Assembly: GCA_036346405.1 (NCBI GenBank)
Contig: CM070567.1
Coordinates: forward strand, 43,877,470-43,941,469
Direction of reading: 5' to 3'
DNA: 64,000 nt
DNA from: Phyllostachys edulis
Lineage: Eukaryota > Streptophyta > Magnoliopsida > Poales > Poaceae
This document shows positions 21,301 through 32,953 of the stretch, piece by piece. The translations under genes were made by a program, and so were the position numbers. The notes beneath the pieces are model-generated. The model was not told the DNA's origin. It made no database searches and saw only the letters and a list, made by a program, of their open reading frames with translations. Every line of letters begins with the position of its first letter. Position 1 is the stretch's first letter.

Positions 21301-23633
21301 TAGCAACAAGCTTTGTTTTTATAACCTGTCCTAATTTCAGTTTTGGAAATCTGAACTTGTAGTTCTAGATTACACCTCAATTTTGATAATTAGTGTTAAC
21401 TGATGTTAAATGATAAGTAGACTTTAGTTTTACTTATTTAACTACAACTTTAACAAAAGTATTACTTTGTTCATAACATACTAAAGCAAAGACAAACCTT
21501 ATTTTTGCAATCTGTCTTAATTTCAGCTTTTTCAAAATCAAACTATAACTTTAAGTTAAACCCTAATTTTGTCAATTAGTGGTCAGTAGAAATTAATATG
21601 GATTATTATCTTTATTAGGTTAGTATAGCTTAAGCATGTTGCTAATCGTGCATTACAATCTTGATCATGCATTCTTTTTCAATACTTTGCTCTCTGTCGA
21701 TTTTCTTGTGTTTATTGGATTTTATTTGTCTTTTAGATTCTGGTTCTTCTGAAGTGGTTGACTCTGTTGTTGAGCAACAAGAACCTAAACAAGAGGTTTA
21801 CTATTACCAAGGCAAGCATCCTCTTTGCACCATGTTGATCCTGAATTTTTGAACTCAGTAGATTTCCAAAATACGAGATCTTGTTGCATGCTAATTTTCT
21901 AAAATTTATTTGAGATCTGTCTCTAGATAGTTACAACCTAACACTTGAGGCTTATCTTTAATCGATCATACACTCAAACTTAAGGTAGTGCTTCTATACT
22001 TAAATACTTGTTTTTCGTTATTGCTTAGCCATGCAAATCCATAGAACGTTAGTGTTTGACAAGCTTATCTTGTCAAACATGGGAACAATAAATGAATTTA
22101 ATTTATTTTGATTCTTTGTTCAGTTTATTTAAATCAGAAATGAATTTAAATCTTGTTTAATAAACTGATTTTAAATCTGGACAAGTGGATGCTAGTGATG
22201 GTGCCTTAGTGCACGAGAATTAGGAAATGTGGTTGTCTTGTCTGGATTGATTAAGGACCCAACATCTTTGGATGATTCAAGCCCCATCGTATTTCCACAC
22301 GCAAAGTATGGGCCTTTGTTTGGTTAAGTAAAAGGTTAATTCTATTGAGTTGGAAAATAGGAAAGTAAGGACATATGTGTTTGATCTCATATCTCAGATC
22401 ATATGTTCTTAAGAGGGTGAGGACATACATCGTTCCATCACATGTATGTACCTTAAGGGTCCGTTGCGAATTAATATGTGCAAATAGCACACTCTACTTT
22501 CTCATCATTTAATTTACTTTTTGAATCGGCATTCCCGGCACAACATGTGGACCCCCGGTTGGCAGGTTCTATTAGTAACCTGAACTAAGCGGGATCAGTC
22601 ACACATGAGTATTCCAGCTCAATAATATCAACTTGTTGAAAAATACCAAATCTTAGTTTACCCAGTCGGCATACCAAAGGCAGTGTGCTATTATTCCGGA
22701 GGCTTACAGGCTAACTAAGTCGTGTGGGTAAAGATGTACACCCCTGCAGGGTTTAAAACTATTCGAATAGCCGGGTCCACGGTTACGGACAACGCTTGAA
22801 TTTGAATAGCACTTTGTATAGACTTTGGAAATAAAATTTTGGTTATGGGTGAACTCGGCATGAGAGGCATTCATGCAATAATTTTTGGATGGTGGTGAAC
22901 AGCCACTTTAATGATGTTACTGTTTATGATTATGTCTCATTTACTTATTGTTTTAGTCCAAATTGATTTATAAAATCGCTTTGTCAAAACTTAGCAAATG
23001 GAGGTTAAGATGTATTGCTTTATGCAAAAATTGAGCCATTATGCCTACTTGTTGTAACCTTATGCATATACAAAGTTCTAATCCTTTGTATAGGTTCTAT
23101 TAAACACTTTCTTTTCATAGTTTGTGTAAGTCTTGCTGAGTACCTTCCGTACTCAGGAGCTATAACCTCTCGTTGCAGGTGAGGATGGTTATCTATATGA
23201 GATGCCTGTTAGCGCCGATCAGGGTGACGCTAACGAGTGAAGCTATTTCTTTCCTCCACACAATAGCCTGAGGGTAATGGGGCCATTGGTGGATTTTGTT
23301 GTTTATCTTAAGTTTCCGCTGCTGAATTTTTGTTTGTGACCGTGGGTCACCTGAACTTGTAGAAATAAAATGTAAACTTTGTATGAATTAATGTAAATGT
23401 ATGCCTTGTATGTGTGATACAATGTTGTTAAAGGATATATGTGCAATAGTCATGGATCCTGGGAACTATTGCAAGACATATATCTGGGAACCTGAATGTT
23501 GGATTTGTACCTAATTAAGAATTATGCTTCTAGTATGATTTTTAATTAAGGACCGGTTGTTCTTGATTAAGAATTATGCTTTTGGTATGATTTTTAATTT
23601 GGTATAAACCTCCAATATTCTGAGGTCCTTACA
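18362..23633 (+). mobile_element. Giant solo LTR (5272 bp), LARD-like, related to the TGTAAC family
   Basis: The block begins TGTAACAGCC, ends GGTCCTTACA and is flanked by a perfect 5 bp duplication ACCTT (18357-18361 and 23634-23638). No direct repeat of its start occurs near its end and no gag or pol is visible, so it is best read as one very long LTR left by recombination. It shares the CTGCAG(G/A)GT...TATTCGAATAG...GGTTACGGAC segment (about 22745-22790) with the LTRs at 37675 and 44802. Large LTRs of this kind are known from grass LARD elements such as Sukkula. It splits the Tat element between protease and RT. Confidence 0.8.
19953..19960 (+). promoter_or_regulatory. TATA box of the giant LTR
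   Basis: TATATAAA followed by CCCTAGCCC lies about 1.6 kb into the LTR, after a GC-richer stretch and ahead of a pyrimidine-rich leader. It fits an LTR core promoter. Confidence 0.45.
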
Positions 23634-23638
23634 ACCTT

Positions 23639-24420
23639 GAGGATGGCGTCGTGTGCTTCTGCTGGGAGCTCCGCTCCGAGGGCTACCGTCTTATTTGGGG
23701 ATGCTTCGTTTAGAGGGACTCTCCGAAGTTGCCCTTCTGGTTTTGCCTTCGGCGCCCACCTTGTCAAGGTGGTGGTAGTTCGGGCGCTTGCGTCCACATC
23801 GACTGTGTGGACGTGGCGGGCTAGTGTAAGTGCCTCCAGCTCAGAGTGCCTTGCTAGGTCCTGGCCCCTCGCACCGCAACTATCCCCTCTGATGTGGGGA
23901 TCTTCATGCATAGGTAATTGTGGTGTGCTATCATGCCGAAGGTGTTCAGCGTGGCCCGATCGAGGATGGCATTGTGTTGGTAAGGCATTTAGACGACATC
24001 GAATGTAACAACCTCGGTCCGGGATGCGAACTCATCGCTAAACGTGACAGCTAGGTCAATCTGACCTAGGGCCGTCACGGGCCTCCCCTTGAAGCCTACT
24101 AGGGGTATGCCTGGGGTGACAGGCGATCCTGAGGAATCATCATTTTGTCGAAGGCATCCGCGAAGAGCAAGTCCACAGAGCTCCCTCTGTCCACGAGGAC
24201 GCGTTTGACCTCGAAGTCCGTGATGTTGACAGAGATGACGAGAGGGTCTTGATATGGGAAATACATGCCCCGGGCGTCCTCGGGGCCAAAGGATATTGGT
24301 ATTTCGGCGTAGCGAGGTGGGCTGGAGGTAGGGTACATCACGACATGGTGAATATGTCGGGCATATGCATGTCGTTGCCTTTTTGATGTCATGCTGAGCG
24401 AGGATCCTCATGTGATCATG
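23639..24420 (-). pseudogene. Protease and protease-RT linker of the Tat-type element
   Basis: The minus-strand frame from 24392 has ISFGPEDARGMYFPYQDPLV, then VKRVLVDRGSSVDLLFADAF. This is the retropepsin active site with DGGS changed to DRGS. The linker near 23700 has EASPNKTVALGAELPAEAHD, typical of the segment just before RT in Tat elements. It stops dead at 23639, where the giant solo LTR begins. Frame shifts separate the blocks. Confidence 0.82.
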
Positions 24421-24527
24421 TTTATGATCCTCTAACAGTGCTCCCCGTGGCTTCCCTCTTTGCAGGGCCTTGGCGGCGAGGCAGGCAACTGGTTGCCCAC
24501 TCCTCTCCCGTCTTCATGCTCGGTCGG

Positions 24528-25855
24528 CTATTGGCCACAGTTCATGTAGTCCTGCATGACCGCGATGGTGCGGCATTCCCTGGTTGTGTGTGACCCTTCG
24601 CCGTGGAGGTTGCAAAATTGCAGGGGCCCTCCGGCACCAGCTCGGGTGTTCGATTGTCTTCCGCCATTACGCCCGTGGCCTCGGCCCCTACCGCGGCCTC
24701 CTCGACCTCCTCGCTTTGCTCCTTTGGGGGGCTGCCTTCCATCTACATGGTGGACGTTCTGCCCCTTCTGGTGGAAGTCGTTGGCCCCTGGCTTGGTGTG
24801 TGCCGCCGCTGTGGCAGCTATGGGTCCTTCCTTCCCAGGTGGGCCCACTTGCGGTCGAAGCCAAGGCAGCAGGGGCTCGGGTCTCCATCCTCCGGGTGCT
24901 ATCTTCCTCTGCTTGGGCGTACGCTTCCATTTTGTCGAAGAGTTCCGTCACTGCGTGGATGGGTTTGCGAGCCAATCTTTCCGATAGGGGGCCCCTCTAG
25001 AGTCTGTATGTTGCTGCGTTTATGATGGTTGTTTCGTTGACCCCCTTCACCTGGCACTTCACCTCCGCGAATTTCTTGAAGAAGCTGAGGAGGGACTCGC
25101 CCGGGGCCTGCTTTATTGTGAACAAGTGCCCTGCGTCCTTTGGCTATATGTAATTTCCCTAGAAGTTGTTGTGTACGAGGTCCTGCAGCTGTTCCCACGC
25201 ATATATGGATCGGGGGATGGTGAAGAACCACGTGAGCACCACGCCCTTGAGGGCGAGGGTAATGCTTTTTGCCTTTGTTGTGTCATCTCCCCCGGCCACC
25301 TCATTGGCGGTCTCGTATACCCAGAGGAACTCTGAGGGGTCCGTGCACCCCTCGAAGGGACTGACCTCCAGCATTTTGAAGACCTAGGGCTAGCAGGCTG
25401 TCTCCTGCCCTGCGCTTAATGGGGAGTTAGGATCGCCCTGAAGCAGTGGAGCTGGAGGTGTGGTCATCGGTGCCAGAGGGGCGACCTCCCTTGCTCCAGC
25501 GGTTTGTGCGAGCCCGGAGTGGGGCTGCGCGGGACACCCCTTCCGGTTGCCGAAGGCTTAATATTTCTCGGCGGAGGTCCGCTAGCTCCTGTTCAAGGCA
25601 TAGGCTTCACGTGTCACGCTTATTACCTCGGGGTGTGAGCCCCTTGGGTGGCTCCCGACAGTGATGCCTCGGTGGGCCGTGTGTCCCTTCCGACGATGTC
25701 TCCGTGTGTGGATTTGTTTGTTTCCTCCTCCGTGGCTTGGGCGGCCATTGTCGCTGTAGAGGTTTTGTTTCGCTTGGTTCTCGGGGTGCTAGAGCCACAG
25801 CCGTCGCGGCCGCTTTGGCTATTGAGACTTTGGGCGTGGCTCTCTGAGGGGCCAT
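24528..25855 (-). pseudogene. Gag of the Tat-type element, frameshifted
   Basis: Gag forms the particle that packages element RNA. A basic N-terminus begins MAPQRATPKVSIAKAAAT at 25855, 60 bp from the 5' LTR. The capsid-like core follows near 25370-25160 (VSPFEGCTDPSEFLWVYETA, then TWFFTIPRSIYAWEQLQDLV), with GESLLSFFKKFAEVKCQVKG after a stop. The C-terminus has a Gly/Arg-rich stretch and a degenerate zinc-knuckle-like CNLHGEGSHTTREC. At least two frame changes and stops break it. Confidence 0.82.
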
Positions 25856-25915
25856 GCTAGCACTTCGGAGCTATGCTTAGTAACTTTCTTGCCGGTCCCC
25901 TGGGACGTCGTCAAC

Positions 25916-26430
25916 TGCCGTAGCAAAAAGGAATAGACTGTAAAAGAGGGGGACCCCCGATACCAGAGGATGACCAGGGGATCCTTGGAGAGGGGACCAG
26001 TTGCTAGGAGAAGTATGTGTATTGATTGTCCCGAAAAACTAGGTCTGAGTTATTACATGGGGGAAGGCGGCTATTTATAGCCTTCCGACAAGGTGTACGA
26101 GATTACATATTTACCCCTAAAAAGGTCCTATGGCCGTAGGGGCTGCAGGGGCTTTTCCTACCCCTATGCGTAGCCTTCGGCTTGTGGTGAACTTTCCTGG
26201 CTTGGGTCCACCTGGTTGGTGCACTTGGTCCACCGATGTTCTTTGGCCCTTCGCGCCTCGCGGGGCGACTTCGGGCCGAGGGGGCCCCGAGCCCCTCTTG
26301 CTACCCTGGAGTGGCCCTGTGGGGCACCTTCGAGCCCCCTTCGGGGCTCCTCCTGTAGCCTTCGGGCCCCCTTCAGGGGGGCTTGGGGCAGTTGCCAGGT
26401 CATGGGGGTCGGTGGACTGCCCCTACGACA
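25916..26430 (-). repeat. 5' LTR (right copy) of the Tat-type gypsy element
   Basis: This 515 bp block starts TGCCGTAGC (T to C against the left copy) and ends CTACGACA. Read on the minus strand it begins TGTCGTAGGGGCAG and carries a TATA box in GGCTATAAATAGC. The gag ATG lies about 60 bp downstream of it on the minus strand. Scattered differences and indels against the left LTR show an old insertion. Confidence 0.88.
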
Positions 26431-26435
26431 CTACC

Positions 26436-29177
26436 CCACAAAACCACCCAGTGAACATCTCATTCACCAAGTAAACATTATATTCACCAAGTGAACTCCC
26501 TATTCACCTTTTGACACAAACCACCAAGTGAATTCCCAATTCACCAAGCGAACATCATATTCACTAAGTGAACTTCTCATTCACACTTCGACACATTTTT
26601 ATAAAGAAACTCTACGTCTCGTGTGAAATCCCTGAGCTTGTCCATGATCACAGATATGGCTGTTTAAACAGTTTTAACTCTGCAGATGTCGTACAGTTTT
26701 ACCCATAAGAGATGAATCAAGTCAAAGTGTCTAACCATACTTCCGTAGGTGTGCGACTAAGTGATCATCACAAGATCTTTATAAAGCTCCTTCTTAACCC
26801 AATTATGTCCATTAAGGTTTCAACACTGAATATCTTTCCGACCAGACAGGGCCCCTCTCTTGCGCCATTGTGAGTATACGCATATCCCGTAACTCATGCT
26901 TCAAGACATAACAGAAATTAAGGCATTACTAATTAGTTAGCTAGGTCCATCCCATACTAAACATGTGGTTGTACGATATGACCCAGTTCAATGGTGTGCA
27001 AGATTAAGTCCTTGACAAGTTACTTAGACGAGTCTACCACAACACACAATGTGCTACCCGTACCCCCTTTACTTCACGATCGCTCGCCTGAGCGAAAATC
27101 ATTTTGTTCAACCAAGACCAATGATATACCCTGTCATGTCACATAAATTTTAACAACAGTGGCTACCCACCACAATTCCATATCTCATTAAGTCAAATTT
27201 AACATTATTGAACATGTGATCTTGATCCTATCGTAACTAAGCATTACTAAGCATCTCTACGATACCTATGTTAATGATACAAATATGTCTAACTAAAATT
27301 AACCATCCTAGGGTGACAAATGATTCATGGTATTCCAATAATCAATAGAGGTGAGTGACAAATAAGTGATTAGCTATTCCCAAAAACAGTTGATATAATG
27401 ATAGCATGCAATTTGATATAAAACAATATAATTTTAAGATCATAGGTTCAACTTGATCAAAGGACTAATACTTTCATTGGCTTTGCTTTGTTACCACACT
27501 TGGATCTTCAAAACTTGCTTTTGCTCCTGTTCCTTGAAATAGATCGTCTAACGAGAGAGAAAACAATAGGCGAAACACAAATAAACCCAAATAAAATCTA
27601 AAAATAGCAAAACTAACTCTAAAATAAAGAGCTCGATTTTACAAGAATTTAGGAATTTGAACGTACTAAATCGGAGTTCAGACGAAGGAGAATGGACTCT
27701 CGGAAGATTTGCCGGAAAGTAAAGAGAGAGAGAGAGAAAATAATATTCTATGGAATATTCCTTCGGATTAAAAGAAAAAGAAAAAGAAAAAGAAATTGAA
27801 ACTGACAAGTGGAACCCACTTGGAAGTGACTAGGTTCATGGTGAGCTGAGTTTATGGAAAAAGGTCTAGGGTTTTGGCTCGGGATCACCACGTGGATTGC
27901 CACGCGTGCTGCTGATTAGATGTCACCTAAGCGGCAATGCAGAGGTGGCGACTGAGGTGGCGCATGAGGTGGCTGGCTCGAGCAAAGCAGAGGAGGCCTG
28001 GCCGGTGGCGAGGTAAGCAGTGTCGATGGCGAACGGTAGCGGGGCAAATGAGGGGCAAAATGGGTTGCCGGCGATGAGGTGGTTTTTCAGGTGGTGGCAA
28101 CTTGGCCGGAGGAGCATGGTGGCGGTGGCAATGGCGGCGGCGGAGGAGGAGACGAGTCGGGCCGACAGCGAAAACGGTGAAGCACCAACGCCCAGGGAAA
28201 AAGGAGGTGCGCACAAGGTTGGCGGCGGCACGAGGAATGTGACGGGAAGCTCGGGGCGGCCGGAGATTGGCTAGAGTGGCAGTGTAATGTCGGCCGGAGG
28301 CGGAGAAGAAGGTTAGCAGCGGCAGCATGGCATGGTGGCAGATCTACACTTGAGAGGGAGGGGATTGGAAGAGGATGCCCGAGAACATAGCATGACATAC
28401 ACAGGACGGTGAGGAGTCTCACCGGCGGCGAGATCAAGTGGCGGTGGCTCAGCCGACTTTGGGGAAGAAAAGGGCGGCGACGGTCTGATAGTCTTCCTGG
28501 GGCGACGATGGGAGCAAGACGTAGAACGCGATGAGGTGCATCAAATGGTGGCGACAGTGCGGGAGAAGAAGCTTCGATGGCACTTCGGCACCTGGCGGCG
28601 TCTCGACGGCAATTCGGCTTGAAGGACACGAAATCAAGGCTAGCGACTTTAGGGCTTAGGGAGAGGTGGACGGGGGCACATGATTTGACGCAAGCGGAGC
28701 ACTTTTATAGGCTCGGGAAGGGAGGATTTGTGTAGAGGCCAGCGGCGAGACATGTCGGACATGGACACCGACTTAGTGTCGTGAGGAAGAAGGACACAGG
28801 GGCGACTAACAACACGGGCCCGCTCAGCAGTGAGAGGTGGAGGCACAAGGCGGCTGGGCTGGCGCTAGCGCGTGGCTTTGGCGACGAGGTGGGTTGGCGC
28901 ACGGCCGGGTCGAGAAGGAAGCGACAACGGGCTGGGAAAGAAAAAGAGACAGGCCAAGGAAAAGGCCTAATAGGAAAAAGAGAATCGGTTCGAAGAGAAA
29001 AATCCGGAAAAAGGAATTTTTGAATTTCAAAAAATAGATTAAAGTAAACCGAGCTCAAAGAAATAGCAAATAAACTCCAAAAAATTCTAGGAAATTCCAG
29101 AAAATTCTCTGGAACTCAAGGAACCAAATAAAACAACTTTTAATTTAATTGAAATCTAAATTATTTACATTAAATTA
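26436..29177 (-). mobile_element. Main body of the minus-strand long LTR (outermost layer)
   Basis: Read on the minus strand, 26590-26720 matches the plus-strand LTR at about 40070-40190: a GGGTAAA..GTACA segment, then CTGCAGAGT, ATGGACA(T/A)GCTC and GGGATTTCACACGAG in order. A minus-strand CCTATAAAAG (about 28702-28711) marks a TATA box at the place expected from the 5' end at 32948 once the insertions are removed. GC-rich frames at 27900-28700 are leader sequence, not genes. An AGAGAGAGAG run lies at 27723-27737. Confidence 0.75.
26440..26595. repeat. Minisatellite of about 20 bp units (CACCAAGTGAAC..CATT)
   Basis: Seven or so units of CACCAAGTGAACATCTCATT and variants run here, with a TTTTGACAC spacer in two places. 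A partial unit (CCAGTGAACTTCTCGTTCAC) lies left of 4193, on the other side of the Tat element. The element therefore inserted into this array. Confidence 0.85.
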
Positions 29178-31726
29178 TGTGGATATCATGGGGATATGCT
29201 TATGATCTTAGGATGATGAAACAATTGGCAATGGTGCTTTTGGTTTGAAGTTTCAAGCGTTTTCGACAAAGTTTCAGATCTGTCAGTCAACAAGGTCCGA
29301 ATTCCGCTTTTGTGCTGATTGATATTGTTAGTTATGAATTGATTTTGGGATAGGTCATATCCATATTTGTTAATGCATATGTGTTGCATATTGCATGTTT
29401 TGGCTAACGTGGGTCAAGTTGTGAAGAACTTGTTACCGGATTTTTGTTTGCTTGTCTATTGTTGTGTAGGTGGCTTGGAGGTCAATGACGGTCAACGGCG
29501 AGGAGGATCGAGACTAAGCTTGGAGAGTTGAGGTCCAGAACGATCAAAGATGCCGGGTGAGGTCAATGAATTCAAGCATGGCGCAGAATGGACATGGATG
29601 ACCGAATCAGGCGGTTCGATCTTGATGGTTGGATCAAGCGGCTGAGTCGCTGCAAGTGCTCGGTGGTCCGGTGGGATCCGGACGGAGAGACTTGACGACA
29701 TGGAGCCGTTGATCAACCTACACGCGGCGGGTGCGATTGCTTCAACAGGTTTGGACTCGGTCTTCGGAAAAGATCGAGAAAGGGTATTTTGGTAATTTTA
29801 CCAAATACCATCTTGGTGACCTTTTGGCTAAACCACGGCGCGGGACGGTGCAAAGGAAGTGGTTTAAGTCAAGAGAATTGAAGACGGCGCTTTAATTTGC
29901 GTGCGTGTGTGTTCCGTTGTTGTTGGGCTTTAACGGAAGCCCATTTGGTTGTTAGGGTTTGAGGCTGCCCTATGAAAGGAACAGTTGATGGGTCTTCTAG
30001 GGTTGCTGCCGCTGAAGAAAAAATGGAAGCCACTGGCGGCTTGTTCCTCGGAGGGATAGAGGTCCCAGGCGGCGGCGTGTATCCCTGAAAAACCAGAGCT
30101 GTGGTGGCGCCTTGAAATTTTCGGATTTCCTTGATCCAGAAGTAGCGCCTTAAGCCCCCAAAAATCGTGCGCCTGTAGAATCTCCTGAAAAAACCTGTGG
30201 CGGCGGCCTGTGTTTTGCTGAGGAAAAAGATGATTCTTGGTTGCAGCTGCATTGATCGCTATTTTTGCTTTTTGCTGTTTGGTTTCGATGTTTGCCTGGC
30301 TGCTTGATGATGTGACCGAACTATTTAGTTTTTTTATTTGCTTGATTGGTTGCCATCTTTGATTCGTCTGAAGGCCTTGGCAGCAGATTGTCGTCCTGCA
30401 AAAACCGACGGAGGCCTCTCTCCTCGGAAAGATTGCGTAGCGCCTGTTGGCCTGGCAAACAACTGGATCTCTGGCTGTGAGCTGTTCCGCGTGCAGAATC
30501 GAGTTCCCTGGCGGCGCCTTGCCTCACCCGCGAGAAACGAGTTTTTTTTGGGCGGCGGTCAGTTTCTCGAGTGAAACTTGATTCTCTGCTTTGTGTCTTT
30601 TGAATTCCTGCAGATCGCTACTGTGACCGAATCAGTTTTGGTTTTCTTGGCTGCGCCCATCCAAGTCTTTGTGCGCTTTGTTTGCTTGGCTTTGGTGACC
30701 GCCTTGGCGCTTGATGTTCGATGGAAGTTTTAATTTGATTTCCTGGCGGCGGCACCGCAGCCTTCGATTGAAAAAAATCGAAATCAAGGGCTATTTGCTA
30801 GTAATGGGATCGCGTCTCATCCTTGTCCCTCATGCGTATAAGAATCTTGTTCACTGTTTTAAAATTCTTCTTGGATACCTTCTGTGTTGTGTGTGAGGCG
30901 ATAGTTGTAATGGCCAGCAGGTTATAGTCTCAGTTTCATTGATTACCTTGGTCGATGGCTTTGTTATCCAGTATTAACTTTCCCGCTCAAGGTTCCTACC
31001 AGTGAAGTCTTCATCTGATTTGTTGCTTGTACCGGTCTAATTGAAGCGTTGGGAGTTTGCACAGCTTGAAGGCAGAAGTAGCAGGCGGCACCGTGCTTGT
31101 GTTGATTCATCATGTAGATGTATTTATTAGCTTGCACTGCCAATCTCTGATTCGACTGAGTCTTGGTTTTAACTGCCAGCAGCTGCTGTCTTTTTGTTGG
31201 AATTGATCCAGGTGGAGTTTATAGTGTTTTTAGGCAGCAGTTTTTCTTGTGCGTGCTTGTCGGCCCGGCGGCTGTAGCTGATTGGTTGTCTCATCAGTTT
31301 GTGAACCGAATCTGTTGTATTGAGTTGATCTGTTTGTTCATTGTTTTAAGTCTCTTTTTGTCTGCTCACCGCTTTGTGTTGTTGCGGCCGATGCGTGTGA
31401 TGGTGTGCTCAACAACCGCAAAAACTGGAGCCATGGGCGCCGTGCGAGAGATTTGTTTATTGTTTCTAATGCTGTTTCTCTGTGTGTGCTAGTCTGCTCT
31501 GTATGGTTGATGCGGCACATCCTGTGCGTGTGTGTGAGGTTTTGAGATGTTTTTGGACTTTTGCTTCGGGGTTTAATCGGATTCAACACAGGTCATCTGC
31601 TGTGTCTGTATACAGATCTTTATAGCTTTTATAGCTATTGGAGTGAAAGTAGTGTTGAGTACGATCGAGGTGAAAAATAGAGAAAGCGTTTATTCACCCC
31701 CCTCTAGTCGCCTTTCCGATCCTACA
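29178..31726 (+). mobile_element. Copia solo LTR (SIRE/Maximus-like), 2549 bp
   Basis: It begins TGTGGATATC and ends GATCCTACA, with a perfect 5 bp duplication AATTA on both sides (29173-29177 and 31727-31731). The 3' end contains TTCACCCCCCTCTAGTCG, characteristic of sirevirus-type LTR ends in grasses. No internal region is attached. The scattered short frames inside have no recognisable domain. Confidence 0.8.
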
Positions 31727-31731
31727 AATTA

Positions 31732-32948
31732 TTTTGATTTCTAAAAATTTAAATTAAGCTGTAACTTAACCAAGAAAATTCAAATGATTATTTTTTAAGT
31801 GGTTGTTTGGATCTCAGGAATAAGAAGTGGGTTTTAAGAAAACTAGTTTTAGGAGAATTTTTAGCAAAACTGGTTTTAAGTTGTTATTCTGTTATGATGA
31901 ATTTATGGATTACTTTGTTTGGATCTGAAAAATTAAAACAAGCTTTCATTAATTTAGTGTTTGGCTAAAGATATACTTCAAAATGAATTTACTCTAGCTA
32001 CAAACTCACCTCCCTCTTACGCCTCCTCTCTCCACCCGTGCGCTACATGTCGTGGCAACAAGATTAATTTACTAAAGGTATCATCAAGACCAAGAATTAA
32101 TCAATCGAGTAGTTCTTTGATCTTAGATTACCCGGCTAATGGCGGACTCGAGCTGCCCTCCGGCTTCGCACGCAGCTCATGGTGAGCTCCTCGCAGTGCT
32201 CAGATCCCAGATCTCTCTGCAGATCAATCAACCAAACGCATGAACAGTTAATTGCACGGTTAATTTTGCATATCTTGAGTTGAGAGTTTGAGACAAAGAA
32301 CCCAGGAGAGAGAGAGAGCAATTAGTGCTCAATTGCTCATACATAAAGAATCAATCCAATATTTATCGGTAAAAAAATGCCGCTCAGGTCGTTGAGTTCA
32401 TGTAAATCAAGGATTAACAAGCATGCTTTATCGATCAAGAGAAACACATACACCCTCGCGCGAATGATAGAACGAGAAACTTATAGGTCGAAGGACCGGC
32501 AACGCTTCTTCAGCGCCGGCGACAACGGCGCCAGCGAGCCCGAGCCTCCGCCCTCCAGACGCCGCTTCGACGGCTTGGTACGCTTCCTACAAATTTTGCC
32601 GGCCGGTCAACGCCCGCCTTCGTTCTTATAAATGTGTTAATGTGTGGGAGGAATACGCGCGCAGTGGGAGCCAAAGATTTCTTTCTGTGCGTAGAGTTTG
32701 TTAGCGCTGAGACGTGTGTATGTAAAATTGGTTTTGTGAAAAACTACCGGACCTCGTTTTTGACAAAACGTAATATATTGGAGTTATGAGAAATCAGTTT
32801 TACTTATCTTCAGAGTTAGTTACCCAATCCAAACAGAGTATTTCTAAAACAATGCTAACAACAGTTTTGTGAAAACTGGATTTCACAAAACGTATGATCC
32901 AAACAAGCCTAAATGCTTCAAATAAACTCCCAAACTTAGGATGTTACA
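31732..32948 (-). mobile_element. 5' end of the minus-strand long LTR (split by the PIF-like element)
   Basis: Outside the PIF-like insertion this comprises 31732-31798 and 32913-32948. Read on the minus strand it begins TGTAACATCCTAAGTTTGG at 32948, like the other family members. This is the right limit of the outermost nest. ACTCC follows at 32949-32953, but no matching duplication was found on the left. Confidence 0.7.
31799..32909. mobile_element. PIF/Harbinger-like element, non-autonomous, 1.1 kb
   Basis: The ends GTGGTTGTTTGGATC and GATCCAAACAAGCC are imperfect inverted repeats of the type seen in Tourist/PIF elements. The flanking TAA at 31796-31798 and 32910-32912 is the usual target duplication. 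Subterminal AAACTGGTTTT and TTTTGTGAAAACTGG repeats occur. No transposase is visible. A GC-rich segment at 32470-32590 ends in a donor-like GGCTTG/GTACGC and may be a captured exon; I do not recognise it. Confidence 0.72.
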
Positions 32949-32953
32949 ACTCC

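Larger units (their letters stand above)
4193..26430 (-). mobile_element. Ty3/gypsy element of the Tat lineage (Grande/RIRE2-like layout), interrupted by three insertions
   Basis: Two related LTRs (4193-4677 and 25916-26430) with termini TGTCGTAG...CTACGACA bound the element, and CTATC/CTACC flank it as a near-perfect 5 bp target duplication. Domains on the minus strand run gag, protease, RT, RNase H, integrase, then a long 3' zone with two antisense plus-strand ORFs and two tandem arrays. That order and the antisense Transposase_28-type ORF are known for Tat elements such as Grande. Without the nested insertions the element is about 12 kb. Minus-strand AAGGGGC just inside 4677 can serve as polypurine tract; no convincing primer site was found beside 25916. 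Frame breaks throughout mean it is not autonomous. Confidence 0.85.

Noticed and set aside
24556..25025. Plus-strand frames of about 140 codons
   Set aside because: They are shadows of the Gly/Arg-rich minus-strand gag region.
25890..25915. Primer-binding site for the Tat element
   Set aside because: The minus-strand sequence after the 5' LTR (GTTGACGACGTCCC) does not match a plant tRNA 3' end that I can recall well enough to call.
27923..28629. Minus-strand frames of 102-180 codons, Pro/Ser/Arg-rich
   Set aside because: They fall in the leader region of the minus-strand long LTR; no domain and no consistent frame.
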